Shown here: piece by piece, positions 34,238 through 41,611 of the stretch
How positions within the stretch are numbered: the stretch's first letter is position 1
Layout: every line of letters begins with the position of its first letter
Translations under genes and position numbers: made by a program
IMG/VR virus record: IMGVR_UViG_3300006749_000029
Span: 1 to 41,805 of that record
Source: a virus
Reading direction: 5' to 3' (one strand)
Length of the DNA stretch: 41,805 bases
The notes under the pieces: model-generated
What the model saw: the letters and a program-made list of their open reading frames with translations, nothing else
Database searches by the model: none
Told to the model about the DNA's origin: nothing

Positions 34238-34418
34238 TATTTTTTATAGACTCCTTTAGATTATTAAGGCAATCTATAAGACTCGACAAGGTTTCACCTG
34301 CATCCCTATACTCACCATCCATGAGGTGCTCATACAGACAGTTTGATTGGTCGTGAATCTCGTCCATCACAAAGTTGATGTGGATGATTCGTTCCCTGTC
34401 TGTGTGCTCTAGCCTCAT
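34224..34418 (-). CDS. Small helical hypothetical protein (64 aa)
   Basis: A 64-residue charged protein composed of two or three helices (ERIIHINFVMDEIHDQSNCLYEHLMDG and AGETLSSLIDCLNNLKESI). It overlaps the HNH gene by 14 bases and is separated from the DnaA-like gene by a short AT-rich gap. No motif, signal peptide or membrane helix is visible. I do not recognise it. Confidence 0.65.
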   Translation of the reverse strand: MRLEHTDRERIIHINFVMDEIHDQSNCLYEHLMDGEYRDAGETLSSLIDCLNNLKESIKNNGRD

Positions 34419-34442
34419 TATAATTTTTAATCAGGATGAAAC

Positions 34443-35027
34443 CTATATACCATTCAGCATTGTGTTAAGTTTCTTTTGAAAGGATTTGACATTCTTATAA
34501 CTGACTCTCTCTCTTATTGTTTTTACAATATCATCATACCTTTCATACTCCTGTAGTTGCGAATGTAAATATTTATTTTCTCTTTTCAAAGCGTTATTTA
34601 TAATTTTAAGCTCTAGCACCTCTGACTTTAGGTTGTTAATACTGCAGCTAACAAACTCCTCAACGCTCTCTTCTTGTAGTTCATACGTAGTTACATCGTA
34701 GTCAATCTTTTCGTCCATATCTTTTAGATATTGGCGACACTCATTGTAGTATTCTCTGAACAGCTTGTCGTGACTGTAGTATATCTCAAACATCTTAAGG
34801 CTGTGAATAACTGTAGCGTGATGCATACCTATTGCTAAGCCAATGTTTATTTTGGTATACCCCTCGTCAAGCATTATCTTACAGAAGATACTCCGAGCAT
34901 ATATGTACGGAGTAAGCCTTCTTTTTTTCTTTATATCTATATTGAAGTATCCATTCAATATAGCAATGAGCTTACTCTCTATATGCATATTCCTTTTAAT
35001 TGTTTTTGTGGTTTCTACTAAGTGCAT
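34443..35027 (-). CDS. DnaA domain IV-like DNA-binding protein with coiled coil (194 aa)
   Basis: Residues about 34-82 match the C-terminal DNA-binding domain of the bacterial initiator DnaA: RRLTPYIYARSIFCKIMLDEGYTKINIGLAIG followed by GMHHATVIHSLK, corresponding to the DnaA signature G.DHTTVxHA (here G67, H70, T72, V73, H75). The AAA+ ATPase that makes DnaA an initiator is missing entirely. Instead, residues 100-185 are acidic and helical, with a coiled coil (LKSEVLELKIINNALKREN) that may mediate dimerisation. It could bind DnaA-box-like or other repeats to control phage replication, or interfere with host initiation. A second ATG at 34988 (MHIESK) is a possible start. The upstream start overlaps the previous gene by 10 bases. 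Confidence 0.8.
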   Translation of the reverse strand: MHLVETTKTIKRNMHIESKLIAILNGYFNIDIKKKRRLTPYIYARSIFCKIMLDEGYTKINIGLAIGMHHATVIHSLKMFEIYYSHDKLFREYYNECRQYLKDMDEKIDYDVTTYELQEESVEEFVSCSINNLKSEVLELKIINNALKRENKYLHSQLQEYERYDDIVKTIRERVSYKNVKSFQKKLNTMLNGI

Positions 35028-35344
35028 TGTGTTAATATCTTTTTATCATTAATGTAATCCAAGTATGTGTCGCAGTCTGTCTCAGAGATTTCTAAAAATA
35101 AAGTAACCTCTCCCTCCTGCTTCATATAGGTAAGCTCAAAGAACATAGGCTCACCCTCTCTTACTATACCTCCCACCATCTGCGTCTGTCCATTCCTTAC
35201 AGGGAGACATCCTTCAAATGTATCCATCTGTGATAGAATCTCCTCTGTCTGATTCTTTTCAAACTCGGCTAGTGCCATAAACATAGACCCGTTTATCTCG
35301 TAGTCTACCCAATCATCCTCTAAATATTTCTGTTCTAAATCCAT
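35018..35344 (-). CDS. Hypothetical early protein (108 aa)
   Basis: An acidic protein starting MDLEQKYLEDDWVDYEINGS, with ALAEFEKNQTEEILSQM (helix) and beta-prone segments (GEPMFFELTYMKQEGEVTLFLEIS). No catalytic motif, membrane helix or signal peptide is seen. It overlaps the VRR-NUC gene by 32 bases at its start and the DnaA-like gene by 10 bases at its end, a tightly packed translational chain. It may act with one of these partners, but the sequence does not say how. Confidence 0.68.
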   Translation of the reverse strand: MDLEQKYLEDDWVDYEINGSMFMALAEFEKNQTEEILSQMDTFEGCLPVRNGQTQMVGGIVREGEPMFFELTYMKQEGEVTLFLEISETDCDTYLDYINDKKILTQCT

Positions 35345-35552
35345 AATCTTTTAATTCTTTTAGTCTGTACTCCTGTAACTTTGATGCCTTTCCCTTAGGC
35401 CCTTTTATTTCTGAGAATAACACATTGCAGTTAGGGGGTATTGCTATCAGGTCAGGTATGCCATTCTTGTTGGTCTTTACTAGCTTGATAACGTAGTACC
35501 CCTCAGATTCAAGTTGCTTAATTCTTTTAGATTGGATTTGTTGCTCTGTCAT
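35313..35552 (-). CDS. VRR-NUC-type nuclease (79 aa)
   Basis: The 79-residue protein has the compact VRR-NUC pattern of the PD-(D/E)XK superfamily. An N-terminal helix contains E15 (KRIKQLESEGYYV), followed by GIPDLIAI with catalytic D34, then E48-I-K50 (FSEIKGPKG) and a later Q60 within a helix ending YGFRTEIFRG. Stand-alone proteins of this family are known to cleave branched DNA such as Holliday junctions. It begins 4 bases inside the end of the SF2 helicase gene (ATGA overlap), implying joint translation. Resolution of recombination or packaging intermediates is the most likely job. Confidence 0.88.
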   Translation of the reverse strand: MTEQQIQSKRIKQLESEGYYVIKLVKTNKNGIPDLIAIPPNCNVLFSEIKGPKGKASKLQEYRLKELKDYGFRTEIFRG

Positions 35553-36790
35553 CCTAACAAATTTACAAAATCCTTTTTAAAATAATTTACTGTATACGTC
35601 TTCTTCTTTGATACTGCTTTGTATATATCATCCTCTATCCCACGCTCACTGAATATCCAATAGACATCACTCTCTAGTCTATCCCTTGTTGTCATTCTGT
35701 CACGACTCTGCCAATAGCTTGTCGCACTGAAGTCAATGTTGTAGTAGACCAATGCATCTGCCTGCCTCAATGATATCCCTTCCCTGCCGGATACTATCTG
35801 TAGTGCGATAGATTTATCTGTGCTCTCAAACTCGCTCAGCTCTGTTGTTATGCCGTCTCCGTAGGCTTCTTTGATTGCCTTGAGCTCTGCTGTGAACTTA
35901 TAGAATATCCCTATCTTCTTTCCCTTGAACCTCTCCTTAATGAAGTTCGCTTTAGTCATATCAATAACCATGCTATTACCCGACTCAAACTTTACTGTGC
36001 CTGAGTATATCTGATGTAGCTTCATCATCAGCTTTACTGCCGTGTCAGCTAGTATTACCTCATCCTTTCCCTCAACCACTAGGTCCTTGCTTAGTCTCTT
36101 TGCTAGGGCATACGTCTTGTCCTCTAGTGTTACCCTAAGTATATGCTCCCTTGTATCTACCTCGAAGCCTGCCTCCTTCTGTGAGTAGTTTATGGTGTAG
36201 TGAGACATTGCCTTGGTGATACTATCAAGTCCGTGGCTATAGTCATTGATAAAGTTTCCGTTTATCTTTCTCTGCTTTACCTTCACCCAATCATTAGCAA
36301 ACTTATAGAAGCTTGAGTATCTACTGAATGGGTTGTTACGTATCGCATACACCTGATGATACATCTGTGAGTATGACTCGGGTGTCGGTGTGCCTGACAT
36401 CAGTATGACATAGGGGTCGTGTCTTTGTATGAGATTCTTTACATCTTTGGCTCTCTTGCTTGGCTTCGGGAAAGCTCCCATCGAGTGTGCCTCATCACAT
36501 ATTATTACGTCCCATCTTATGTTTGGTATCTTATGCATCGACTCATAGTTGATTGTAAAGAGACAGTAGTTGGACGGGCATAGCATATCGAAGTCATCCA
36601 TGATACTTGACATGGCCTTCTTCTTGGTTAAGAACAATACGTTTTCAACATTGAGTTGTTCACAAATACCTAGGCTTGTCAATGTCTTACCTGTTCGTAC
36701 CTCCATCGCAAGATACAAGAAGCCATATGAAAACAGCATCTCCGTACCCTTGGTTATTATATCCTTCTGATAATCTCTAAACTCTACCAT
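35549..36790 (-). CDS. SF2 (SNF2/DEAD-type) DNA helicase
   Basis: A 413-residue superfamily 2 helicase. Motif Q-like FRDYQKDII opens it, then motif I MEVRTGKTLTS (K35), motif Ia-like LFLTKKKAM, motif II D99-E-A-H in VIICDEAHSMG, motif III LMSGTP and, in the second RecA domain, QIVSGREGISLRQADALVYYN (motif V) and YWQSRDRMTTRDR (motif VI with the arginine finger region). ATP-driven translocation on DNA, and possibly strand annealing or remodelling, fits. Many phages carry one such helicase in the replication operon. It lies between a secreted-protein gene upstream and a VRR-NUC gene that overlaps its stop. Confidence 0.92.
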   Translation of the reverse strand: MVEFRDYQKDIITKGTEMLFSYGFLYLAMEVRTGKTLTSLGICEQLNVENVLFLTKKKAMSSIMDDFDMLCPSNYCLFTINYESMHKIPNIRWDVIICDEAHSMGAFPKPSKRAKDVKNLIQRHDPYVILMSGTPTPESYSQMYHQVYAIRNNPFSRYSSFYKFANDWVKVKQRKINGNFINDYSHGLDSITKAMSHYTINYSQKEAGFEVDTREHILRVTLEDKTYALAKRLSKDLVVEGKDEVILADTAVKLMMKLHQIYSGTVKFESGNSMVIDMTKANFIKERFKGKKIGIFYKFTAELKAIKEAYGDGITTELSEFESTDKSIALQIVSGREGISLRQADALVYYNIDFSATSYWQSRDRMTTRDRLESDVYWIFSERGIEDDIYKAVSKKKTYTVNYFKKDFVNLLG

Positions 36791-36794
36791 AGTG

Positions 36795-37259
36795 TTAGTT
36801 ATTAAATGTAAACTTATAGTTAGTCTTAGTGCTGTCCTCTATGTGGTTCATTGTCACTATGTATTGTCCACTCTCCTTTATCACCTTGATAAACTCATCG
36901 TACTCTGCACCCTCAAAGTATATCATACCATCAAAACAAAAAGCCTCGACAGACCTTAGCTCTCCTGACGGTTGCTTGATGATAGCCCATTGGAATGTAT
37001 CCCACTTCCACTTCTCCTCCTCTAGTTTACCGAAGGGGTACACTGTAATGATAAAGGTTTTGTCGACAAGGTCGTGTTCCAAGAAGTAGGTACAGGTCTT
37101 GTTGGTTTTTTTACCACGACTGAACTTTCCTACAGATGTTTGATGTAAGAATATCTCACCTGTCTCTACGCCATTCTCATCGACATAGTCTCCCACGTCC
37201 CATTGAGAGTGGGCTGTTACTGATAGCATCAATGATGCAAATAAAAATAATTGTTTCAT
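36795..37259 (-). CDS. Secreted protein of unknown function (154 aa)
   Basis: Residues 1-19 (MKQLFLFASLMLSVTAHSQ) are a classic signal peptide with likely cleavage after AHS, leaving an N-terminal Gln as is common in Bacteroidota. The mature part begins WDVGDYVDENGVETGEIFLHQ and contains VGKFSRGKKTNKTCTYFL and TFIITVYPFGKLEEEKWKW, a beta-rich pattern seen in proteins of Bacteroidota and their phages. It has no lipobox cysteine. The gene sits in the middle of a replication operon, 4 bases before the helicase gene and 10 after the primase-helicase. An envelope role such as blocking superinfection or altering the host surface is possible. Not shown. Confidence 0.78.
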   Translation of the reverse strand: MKQLFLFASLMLSVTAHSQWDVGDYVDENGVETGEIFLHQTSVGKFSRGKKTNKTCTYFLEHDLVDKTFIITVYPFGKLEEEKWKWDTFQWAIIKQPSGELRSVEAFCFDGMIYFEGAEYDEFIKVIKESGQYIVTMNHIEDSTKTNYKFTFNN

Positions 37260-37269
37260 TGTGTTTGAT

Positions 37270-39687
37270 TTAATTCATTAGTTTATACTGCGGGTCCACC
37301 TCGGGAGCCTTCTTTATTATTATCCATCGACCTGTTGAGTCTCGGCCCTCCTCAGGCTTGAGGCCCTCCTTAAACAAAGAGTATGCCACAAGCCACTGAT
37401 AGAACTTTGTCCTTGAGATTGTCATCTTCGCCTTGGGTCCGTAGTCAGGATACTCCTGTACAAAATCAAAGTACAGGTCCTGCTTATATAACTTAACACC
37501 CGGTATCAGATTCCTATTCTCACCCTGCCCATGCAACAGACCACACCACTCAATGAAGTCATGCGTTGTCTCTGCAGATAGCTGACGAACCTTTAGGTTT
37601 ACAAAGGCAGACTTGCGTAGCCCCTTCTTCAGATACATCTGAAGGCATCCTATCATGTAGTTGTCAAAGTAGCACCACTCCTCATCACTCCAATCTCCAA
37701 ACATCAGCTTACCAAACTCATCCAATGGGGTGTAGTTCTTGGTGTAGTGCTGATGCAGTTCCAACTCCCACTTCCTCCTAGCAAAGCTATTACCTGCACC
37801 CTTGATGGCATAGTTAGTTGTGATTGCAATCTTGGGTGACTTACTGAATGGTATCTTGATAGCATCCTTGTTCTTCTTCTCTAGTGTCAGACCCTCTGTG
37901 ACTACGCTAAACAATCGCTCGAAGTCAAAGTGTTTCTTCACGTCATCGAACACAAGTATCTGTGTGTCAGCACTTACAAGCTGATAAGCAAACGACCTCT
38001 CGAAAGCAAACGACTTGCCATCAATCGTCACTACCTTCTTCATCTTTGATAGTGCGTTCATAAATATCCCCTTGCCTGTACCTCCCTCGGGGTTGTCTGA
38101 TATCACCTCATCATTGAGGATTACAGCAGGGCAGTACGATAGGTTCTTGTGTGCGTGAAGTAGGAATCCAATCGTAGACTCCATACTATCTACCCTAGAC
38201 TCATGACCTGCACAGATGTTTGCTATGAACTTACGATACACACTATCGCTACCATCACATATCTTGAACACCCTATCAATGACGTGGTCCTTCCATACAT
38301 ACCCACCGAGGTCCAAGTAATCTATCGGTGTGACCTCTCCCTTTGTCACACGAACAGCACAGTTCTTGTAGTATAGGTATGCCGTGTCCTTGGTATCCTC
38401 GATGAAGTATATATCTATTGTAGATAGCAGTGTCAAGAAGTCCTCTCTGAACAATCTTGTTTGGTCTGCGAAGTAGTTGTATATGGACATATCATCCAAG
38501 TCAATGACGTGGTTTAGTATGAAGTCCTTAATCTCTTTCTCTGATGTGTGGTCGATGAGGTTGTTAGTAACCTTTACAAAGACATAGTTCTTGCTACCCT
38601 CGGGACAATACTTGTAGAACCCATTGTCCTCCAAGAAGTCCTTGAATAATATGTGAACAATCTTTATCGTACCCTTGTCGTTCTTTGACCAAAATACCTG
38701 CTTGGATTCATCATCTGCAATCCGATTCATTACTGAGTCTATAGTCCCACCATCTAAGTCTGACTCCTCTAACTGATGGCGTACCTCTTTTTTTGATACA
38801 CCCCTCCGTAGACTCTGCTTGATTGTATTGATAGCCTCCTCGTCCTCGTAATACTTAGTCCCAAAGTTCTGCGTGTTTCTATATGCCGAGTCAATCGTTC
38901 TTGATATCTCCTCCAATGAGAAGTCCTCATTGACAAACTGATTGAGTACATATCCTGCAAGGCTCTTGTTTATTCCATAGTCATTGAATGCCATAGCCAA
39001 TACGTACACGTTCTGATTTCTCTGTCCCTCAATCATCGGATACTTCTTTGTCCACCACTTGACTAGGATGTCCACCACCTTGTTCTCGTCTGTGATTGGT
39101 ATCGTTGGTGCATCTCGGTGTGCTACATACTCCTTGTACTCCACCTCCTCAATGGTGTCCCATATAGATGAGTTCTCATTGATAAATATTAGTGGGTCAT
39201 AGCTCTCGTAACATACACGACTAAGATTCTTACAGGTCTTGTCGAAGTAGTCTGAGTTGTAATGATTCTCTAGTGAGTTGAAATAGTTTACGTGGTTGTC
39301 CACATCCTGTGGTATCTTAACCAATACCTTTAGTCCATTCCCCGATGGAGATATGAATACAGAGTAGGTGTACTTGTCCTTACTGATAGACTCCTTGTCT
39401 TGCAGTAGGTCCTTCTGCTTCTCATAACCATCGAAGTCCAAGCATATCAATCCACTATGCTCAATGATTGATGAGTCGTTCCTCTTGTTGAATGTACCAC
39501 TGAAGCATACTGCAGGTAGGTTCTTCTTAATCTCGTTCCTCTCTGACTTGTTCTTCTCTGCTCGTATCTTCTTAACAAGCTCCTTGGATGAGCCGTCCTT
39601 TACTCTCTCAAGAATTTTATCTACTCCACGGTAGAAAGGAGTCTCTGTCTCCCTAATGTTTTTGAATATTGTGATGTTTGATGTCAT
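37270..39687 (-). CDS. Primase-helicase (VirE-N/BT4734-like, PriCT and SF3 helicase)
   Basis: This 805-residue fusion carries replication functions. Residues 55-125 are a VirE-N/BT4734-like domain of the archaeo-eukaryotic primase group: LPAVCFSGTFNKRND, CLDFDG with D84 and D86, and FISPSGNGLKVLVK (S113-K120). A PriCT-like helical region follows at about 200-290 (LAMAFNDYGINKSLAGYV). The C-terminal half holds an SF3 helicase: Walker A PEGGTGKGIF (K539), Walker B QILVFDDV (D581-D582) and sensor region KIAITTN. It would prime and unwind phage DNA. Its start lies 5 bases from the first of the paired TGTCGA sites of the adjacent intergenic region, which suggests that it or a partner acts on that sequence. 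Confidence 0.88.
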   Translation of the reverse strand: MTSNITIFKNIRETETPFYRGVDKILERVKDGSSKELVKKIRAEKNKSERNEIKKNLPAVCFSGTFNKRNDSSIIEHSGLICLDFDGYEKQKDLLQDKESISKDKYTYSVFISPSGNGLKVLVKIPQDVDNHVNYFNSLENHYNSDYFDKTCKNLSRVCYESYDPLIFINENSSIWDTIEEVEYKEYVAHRDAPTIPITDENKVVDILVKWWTKKYPMIEGQRNQNVYVLAMAFNDYGINKSLAGYVLNQFVNEDFSLEEISRTIDSAYRNTQNFGTKYYEDEEAINTIKQSLRRGVSKKEVRHQLEESDLDGGTIDSVMNRIADDESKQVFWSKNDKGTIKIVHILFKDFLEDNGFYKYCPEGSKNYVFVKVTNNLIDHTSEKEIKDFILNHVIDLDDMSIYNYFADQTRLFREDFLTLLSTIDIYFIEDTKDTAYLYYKNCAVRVTKGEVTPIDYLDLGGYVWKDHVIDRVFKICDGSDSVYRKFIANICAGHESRVDSMESTIGFLLHAHKNLSYCPAVILNDEVISDNPEGGTGKGIFMNALSKMKKVVTIDGKSFAFERSFAYQLVSADTQILVFDDVKKHFDFERLFSVVTEGLTLEKKNKDAIKIPFSKSPKIAITTNYAIKGAGNSFARRKWELELHQHYTKNYTPLDEFGKLMFGDWSDEEWCYFDNYMIGCLQMYLKKGLRKSAFVNLKVRQLSAETTHDFIEWCGLLHGQGENRNLIPGVKLYKQDLYFDFVQEYPDYGPKAKMTISRTKFYQWLVAYSLFKEGLKPEEGRDSTGRWIIIKKAPEVDPQYKLMN

Positions 39688-39691
39688 AACT

Positions 39692-39849
39692 GTGTCGATT
39701 TTATGTCGATTTTAATTTCTTAACTGTCTGATTATCAGAGGTAGTGTCGATAATGTCGATTTTCTTTTCCTATCGTAGATAAAATAAAAAATAAAAAAAA
39801 AGAATACTATATACTCTATATATAGAGAAACTTTTTCGACATTCGACAC
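39692..39849. repeat. Three paired GTGTCGA/ATGTCGA sites, candidate replication origin or operator
   Basis: This stretch between the primase-helicase start and the recombination operon has six TGTCGA sites arranged as three pairs, each GTGTCGA followed by ATGTCGA. Pair A is at 39692-39710 (11 bases between repeat starts). Pair B is at 39744-39760 (9 bases). Pair C is inverted at 39836-39849 (7 bases, halves abutting). Between B and C are an A-rich run (39779-39802) and the palindrome CTCTATATATAGAG (39814-39827). A further palindrome, TCTGATTATCAGA, is at 39727-39739. Iterons, an AT-rich stretch and a palindrome next to a primase-helicase look like a replication origin, but a repressor operator array is also possible. 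This also describes the 221-base gap at 39688-39908, which holds no gene I can support. Confidence 0.6.
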
Positions 39850-39860
39850 ACTTGATTGGT

Positions 39861-39886
39861 AGAAAAAGGGGAGTATCCTCCCCTTT
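39861..39886 (-). terminator. Rho-independent terminator of the recombination operon
   Basis: Read on the minus strand, AAAGGGGAG and CTCCCCTTT form a perfect nine-base-pair stem (39865-39873 with 39878-39886) around a four-base loop, followed by TTTTTCT. It lies 22 bases downstream of the SSB-like stop, so it ends the recombination operon. The primase-helicase operon must have another promoter. Confidence 0.9.
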
Positions 39887-39908
39887 GATTAACCAATAAA
39901 CACTAGTC

Positions 39909-40172
39909 TTAGAAGGGTAGTCCTTCCTCCTTAGCTTCTTTCTTAGGTGTGGCATCCTCGGTCTTTGCTTCGTAGGTATCTAGCTCTACGTAGTAGTTTC
40001 CACTTCGTGCTTGGTTCACATTGAAATTAATCCAACCGTTCTTCATGTGTTCCTTAACGAATGCCATAGCATCGTCCACCTTAAGTGATAGTCTCCCCAC
40101 TACAAACTCGGGGGCATTGTCTCTTCTCTTAAAAGAGAATCCATTAGCAAAAATTTTCTCGTCTTGTGACAT
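39909..40172 (-). CDS. SSB-like single-stranded DNA-binding protein (87 aa)
   Basis: A short OB-like protein: EKIFANGFSFKRRDNAPEF at the start, then FVVGRLSLKVDDAMAFVKEH and GWINFNVNQARSGNYYVELDTYEA, with alternating strands and a pair of aromatic residues for base stacking. The tail is acidic and ends KEEGLPF, much like the C-terminal (D/E)..LPF tip with which bacterial SSBs recruit partners. It is the last gene of the recombination cassette and is followed by a terminator. At 87 residues it is shorter than SSB, so it is likely a phage-specific single-strand binder. The tail is the strongest evidence. Confidence 0.65.
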   Translation of the reverse strand: MSQDEKIFANGFSFKRRDNAPEFVVGRLSLKVDDAMAFVKEHMKNGWINFNVNQARSGNYYVELDTYEAKTEDATPKKEAKEEGLPF

Positions 40173-40189
40173 AATAAAAATTTAGTTTC

Positions 40190-40228
40190 TCCGATGATGA
40201 TTTAAAAGCATACCCATGACACATCGGA
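40190..40228 (-). promoter_or_regulatory. Inverted repeat between exonuclease and SSB-like genes
   Basis: TCCGATG (40190-40196) and CATCGGA (40222-40228) pair across a 25-base loop in the 80-base gap before the SSB-like gene. A nearby CATCATG offers an alternative pairing. It may shape translation of the SSB-like gene. Weakly supported. Confidence 0.3.
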
Positions 40229-40252
40229 AACATCATGCGTATACTATCTATG

Positions 40253-40999
40253 TTATATCTCTTCCTTCACGTAGAAGTTCTGTATGTCTATGGTAGATTC
40301 CTCAGAGAAGAACTTATTGTACACCTCTATTGCTCGGTGCATCTTCTCCTTTCCTCTTGCATAGAAGTCCTCGTTACCCGTGAACATTCCCATACGTCCT
40401 GTCTTCTTCTCTATTACCAAGAACATCATCGGCTTACCGAATAGCAGTTGGTATATGTAGGCTTGACTATCGTAGTTGTACTTCCTTGCGTTCCACTTGA
40501 AGTCGTCAATGCTTGACGTTGTCTTAAGGTCTACGACATAATCTTTTCCAACGATGTCTGCCTTTCCTTTCCACTGTGTAAGGCTTTCTCCACACTTGTA
40601 AGTAACTATATTGGGTTGCTCAAATGTATTTCCCTTTGCGTGTATCAGCTCAAAGAAATCAAGGTTGCCCTTCATCTTATCCACCAATCCCTCTATGGTC
40701 TCTTTCTCTGTGCGTAGCAGTGCTACCTCCTTACCTGTCTCCTCAATGAACTCCTTGTATGTCTTGGTGTTGCGTGATGCAGCGTCTACCCACACCACGT
40801 CCTTAGCCTTCTCGGGTTCAAGAATCAACTGATGGAAGTACCTTCCCTCTGCAAAGTTCTTGTTGTCGGGACGTGATACCCCGAACTGCTCGGGGTCTTT
40901 GAGTAGTGTGCCGATGTCTGAGTTCGATAGGTACTGCTTACCAATACCCTTATAATACTGCGTGTCATCTCGCAGTAGAGTTATTACATTCTCATCCAT
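40253..40999 (-). CDS. PD-(D/E)XK exonuclease, RecB/PDDEXK_1-like (248 aa)
   Basis: The catalytic motifs of the RecB-type nuclease family are visible: H56 in GRYFHQLIL, D148 in KGKADIVG, D157-L-K159 in VVDLKTT, and Q179-x3-Y in DSQAYIYQLL. Two-metal cleavage of double-stranded DNA ends to leave single-stranded tails is expected. The gene sits 3 bases downstream of the annealing-protein gene, the usual exonuclease and annealase pair. It resembles the DUF3799/PDDEXK_1 family that often accompanies such annealases. It overlaps none of its neighbours. Confidence 0.9.
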   Translation of the reverse strand: MDENVITLLRDDTQYYKGIGKQYLSNSDIGTLLKDPEQFGVSRPDNKNFAEGRYFHQLILEPEKAKDVVWVDAASRNTKTYKEFIEETGKEVALLRTEKETIEGLVDKMKGNLDFFELIHAKGNTFEQPNIVTYKCGESLTQWKGKADIVGKDYVVDLKTTSSIDDFKWNARKYNYDSQAYIYQLLFGKPMMFLVIEKKTGRMGMFTGNEDFYARGKEKMHRAIEVYNKFFSEESTIDIQNFYVKEEI

Positions 41000-41002
41000 A
41001 GC

Positions 41003-41611
41003 CTATGATTTTAAAGCGTCTGCAATCTGCTTCTCTTGTTTCTTATTCACGTTATACTTCTGCTCTATGTTAGCTATCAACTGCTTGAGTCCAAGCTGTT
41101 TGTTCTCCTTGACGTAGTTAAGCATATCAAACATCTTGTCATCGGGTATGTCTGTAAGTGTTACGTTCTTCTTATTTGGTGTAGGCTTCTTCTTTGGTGT
41201 AGCCTTGACTTCTTCTTCGGGTACGTCCTCTCCTGTCCATAGCGACAAGCCTAGTCCATGCATTGCAATAGCCTTAGTCGTTGCTCTTTGAATGGTCTTG
41301 TTCACGTCAGTAGATGTTAGCTTGTCTACTGATATGGCATTGTTTCTAAAATCCATAACGGGAAGCATATCAATATGCTCTACATCATTGACTATGATAC
41401 CTACCTTTACCCATGCAGTCCTTCCATCCGTAAAGAAATTAAATCCTGTGTGGTCGTGTTCGTATATCACTCGTTGTGCATCGGGATAGTTCTGCTTGAG
41501 CAAATGCCATGCATTTGCCCACGATAGATAGTCTAGTCCTCCCTTCTTCTCTACCTTATCCCTTACGTTGATTGTTGATAGTGTCTTGTAACTTGATTGT
41601 GCTTTGCTCAT
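41003..41611 (-). CDS. Single-strand annealing protein (DUF1071/Sak-like)
   Basis: This 202-residue protein has the DUF1071 pattern: KGGLDYLSWANAWHLLKQNYPDA, then a beta region with FNFFTDGRTAWVKVGIIV and LPVMDFRNNAI, and the helix VNKTIQRATTKAIAMHGLGLSLWTGED. DUF1071 belongs to the Erf/Rad52-like annealing protein superfamily. A lysine- and proline-rich linker (about 140-150) leads to a C-terminal helical tail. It would anneal complementary strands made by the nearby exonuclease, allowing recombination, end repair or recombination-dependent replication. Confidence 0.88.
   Translation of the reverse strand: MSKAQSSYKTLSTINVRDKVEKKGGLDYLSWANAWHLLKQNYPDAQRVIYEHDHTGFNFFTDGRTAWVKVGIIVNDVEHIDMLPVMDFRNNAISVDKLTSTDVNKTIQRATTKAIAMHGLGLSLWTGEDVPEEEVKATPKKKPTPNKKNVTLTDIPDDKMFDMLNYVKENKQLGLKQLIANIEQKYNVNKKQEKQIADALKS

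Noticed and set aside
39770-39955. Minus-strand frame across the repeat region
   Set aside because: It crosses the terminator and A-rich run and encodes low-complexity sequence, so it is unlikely to be a gene.
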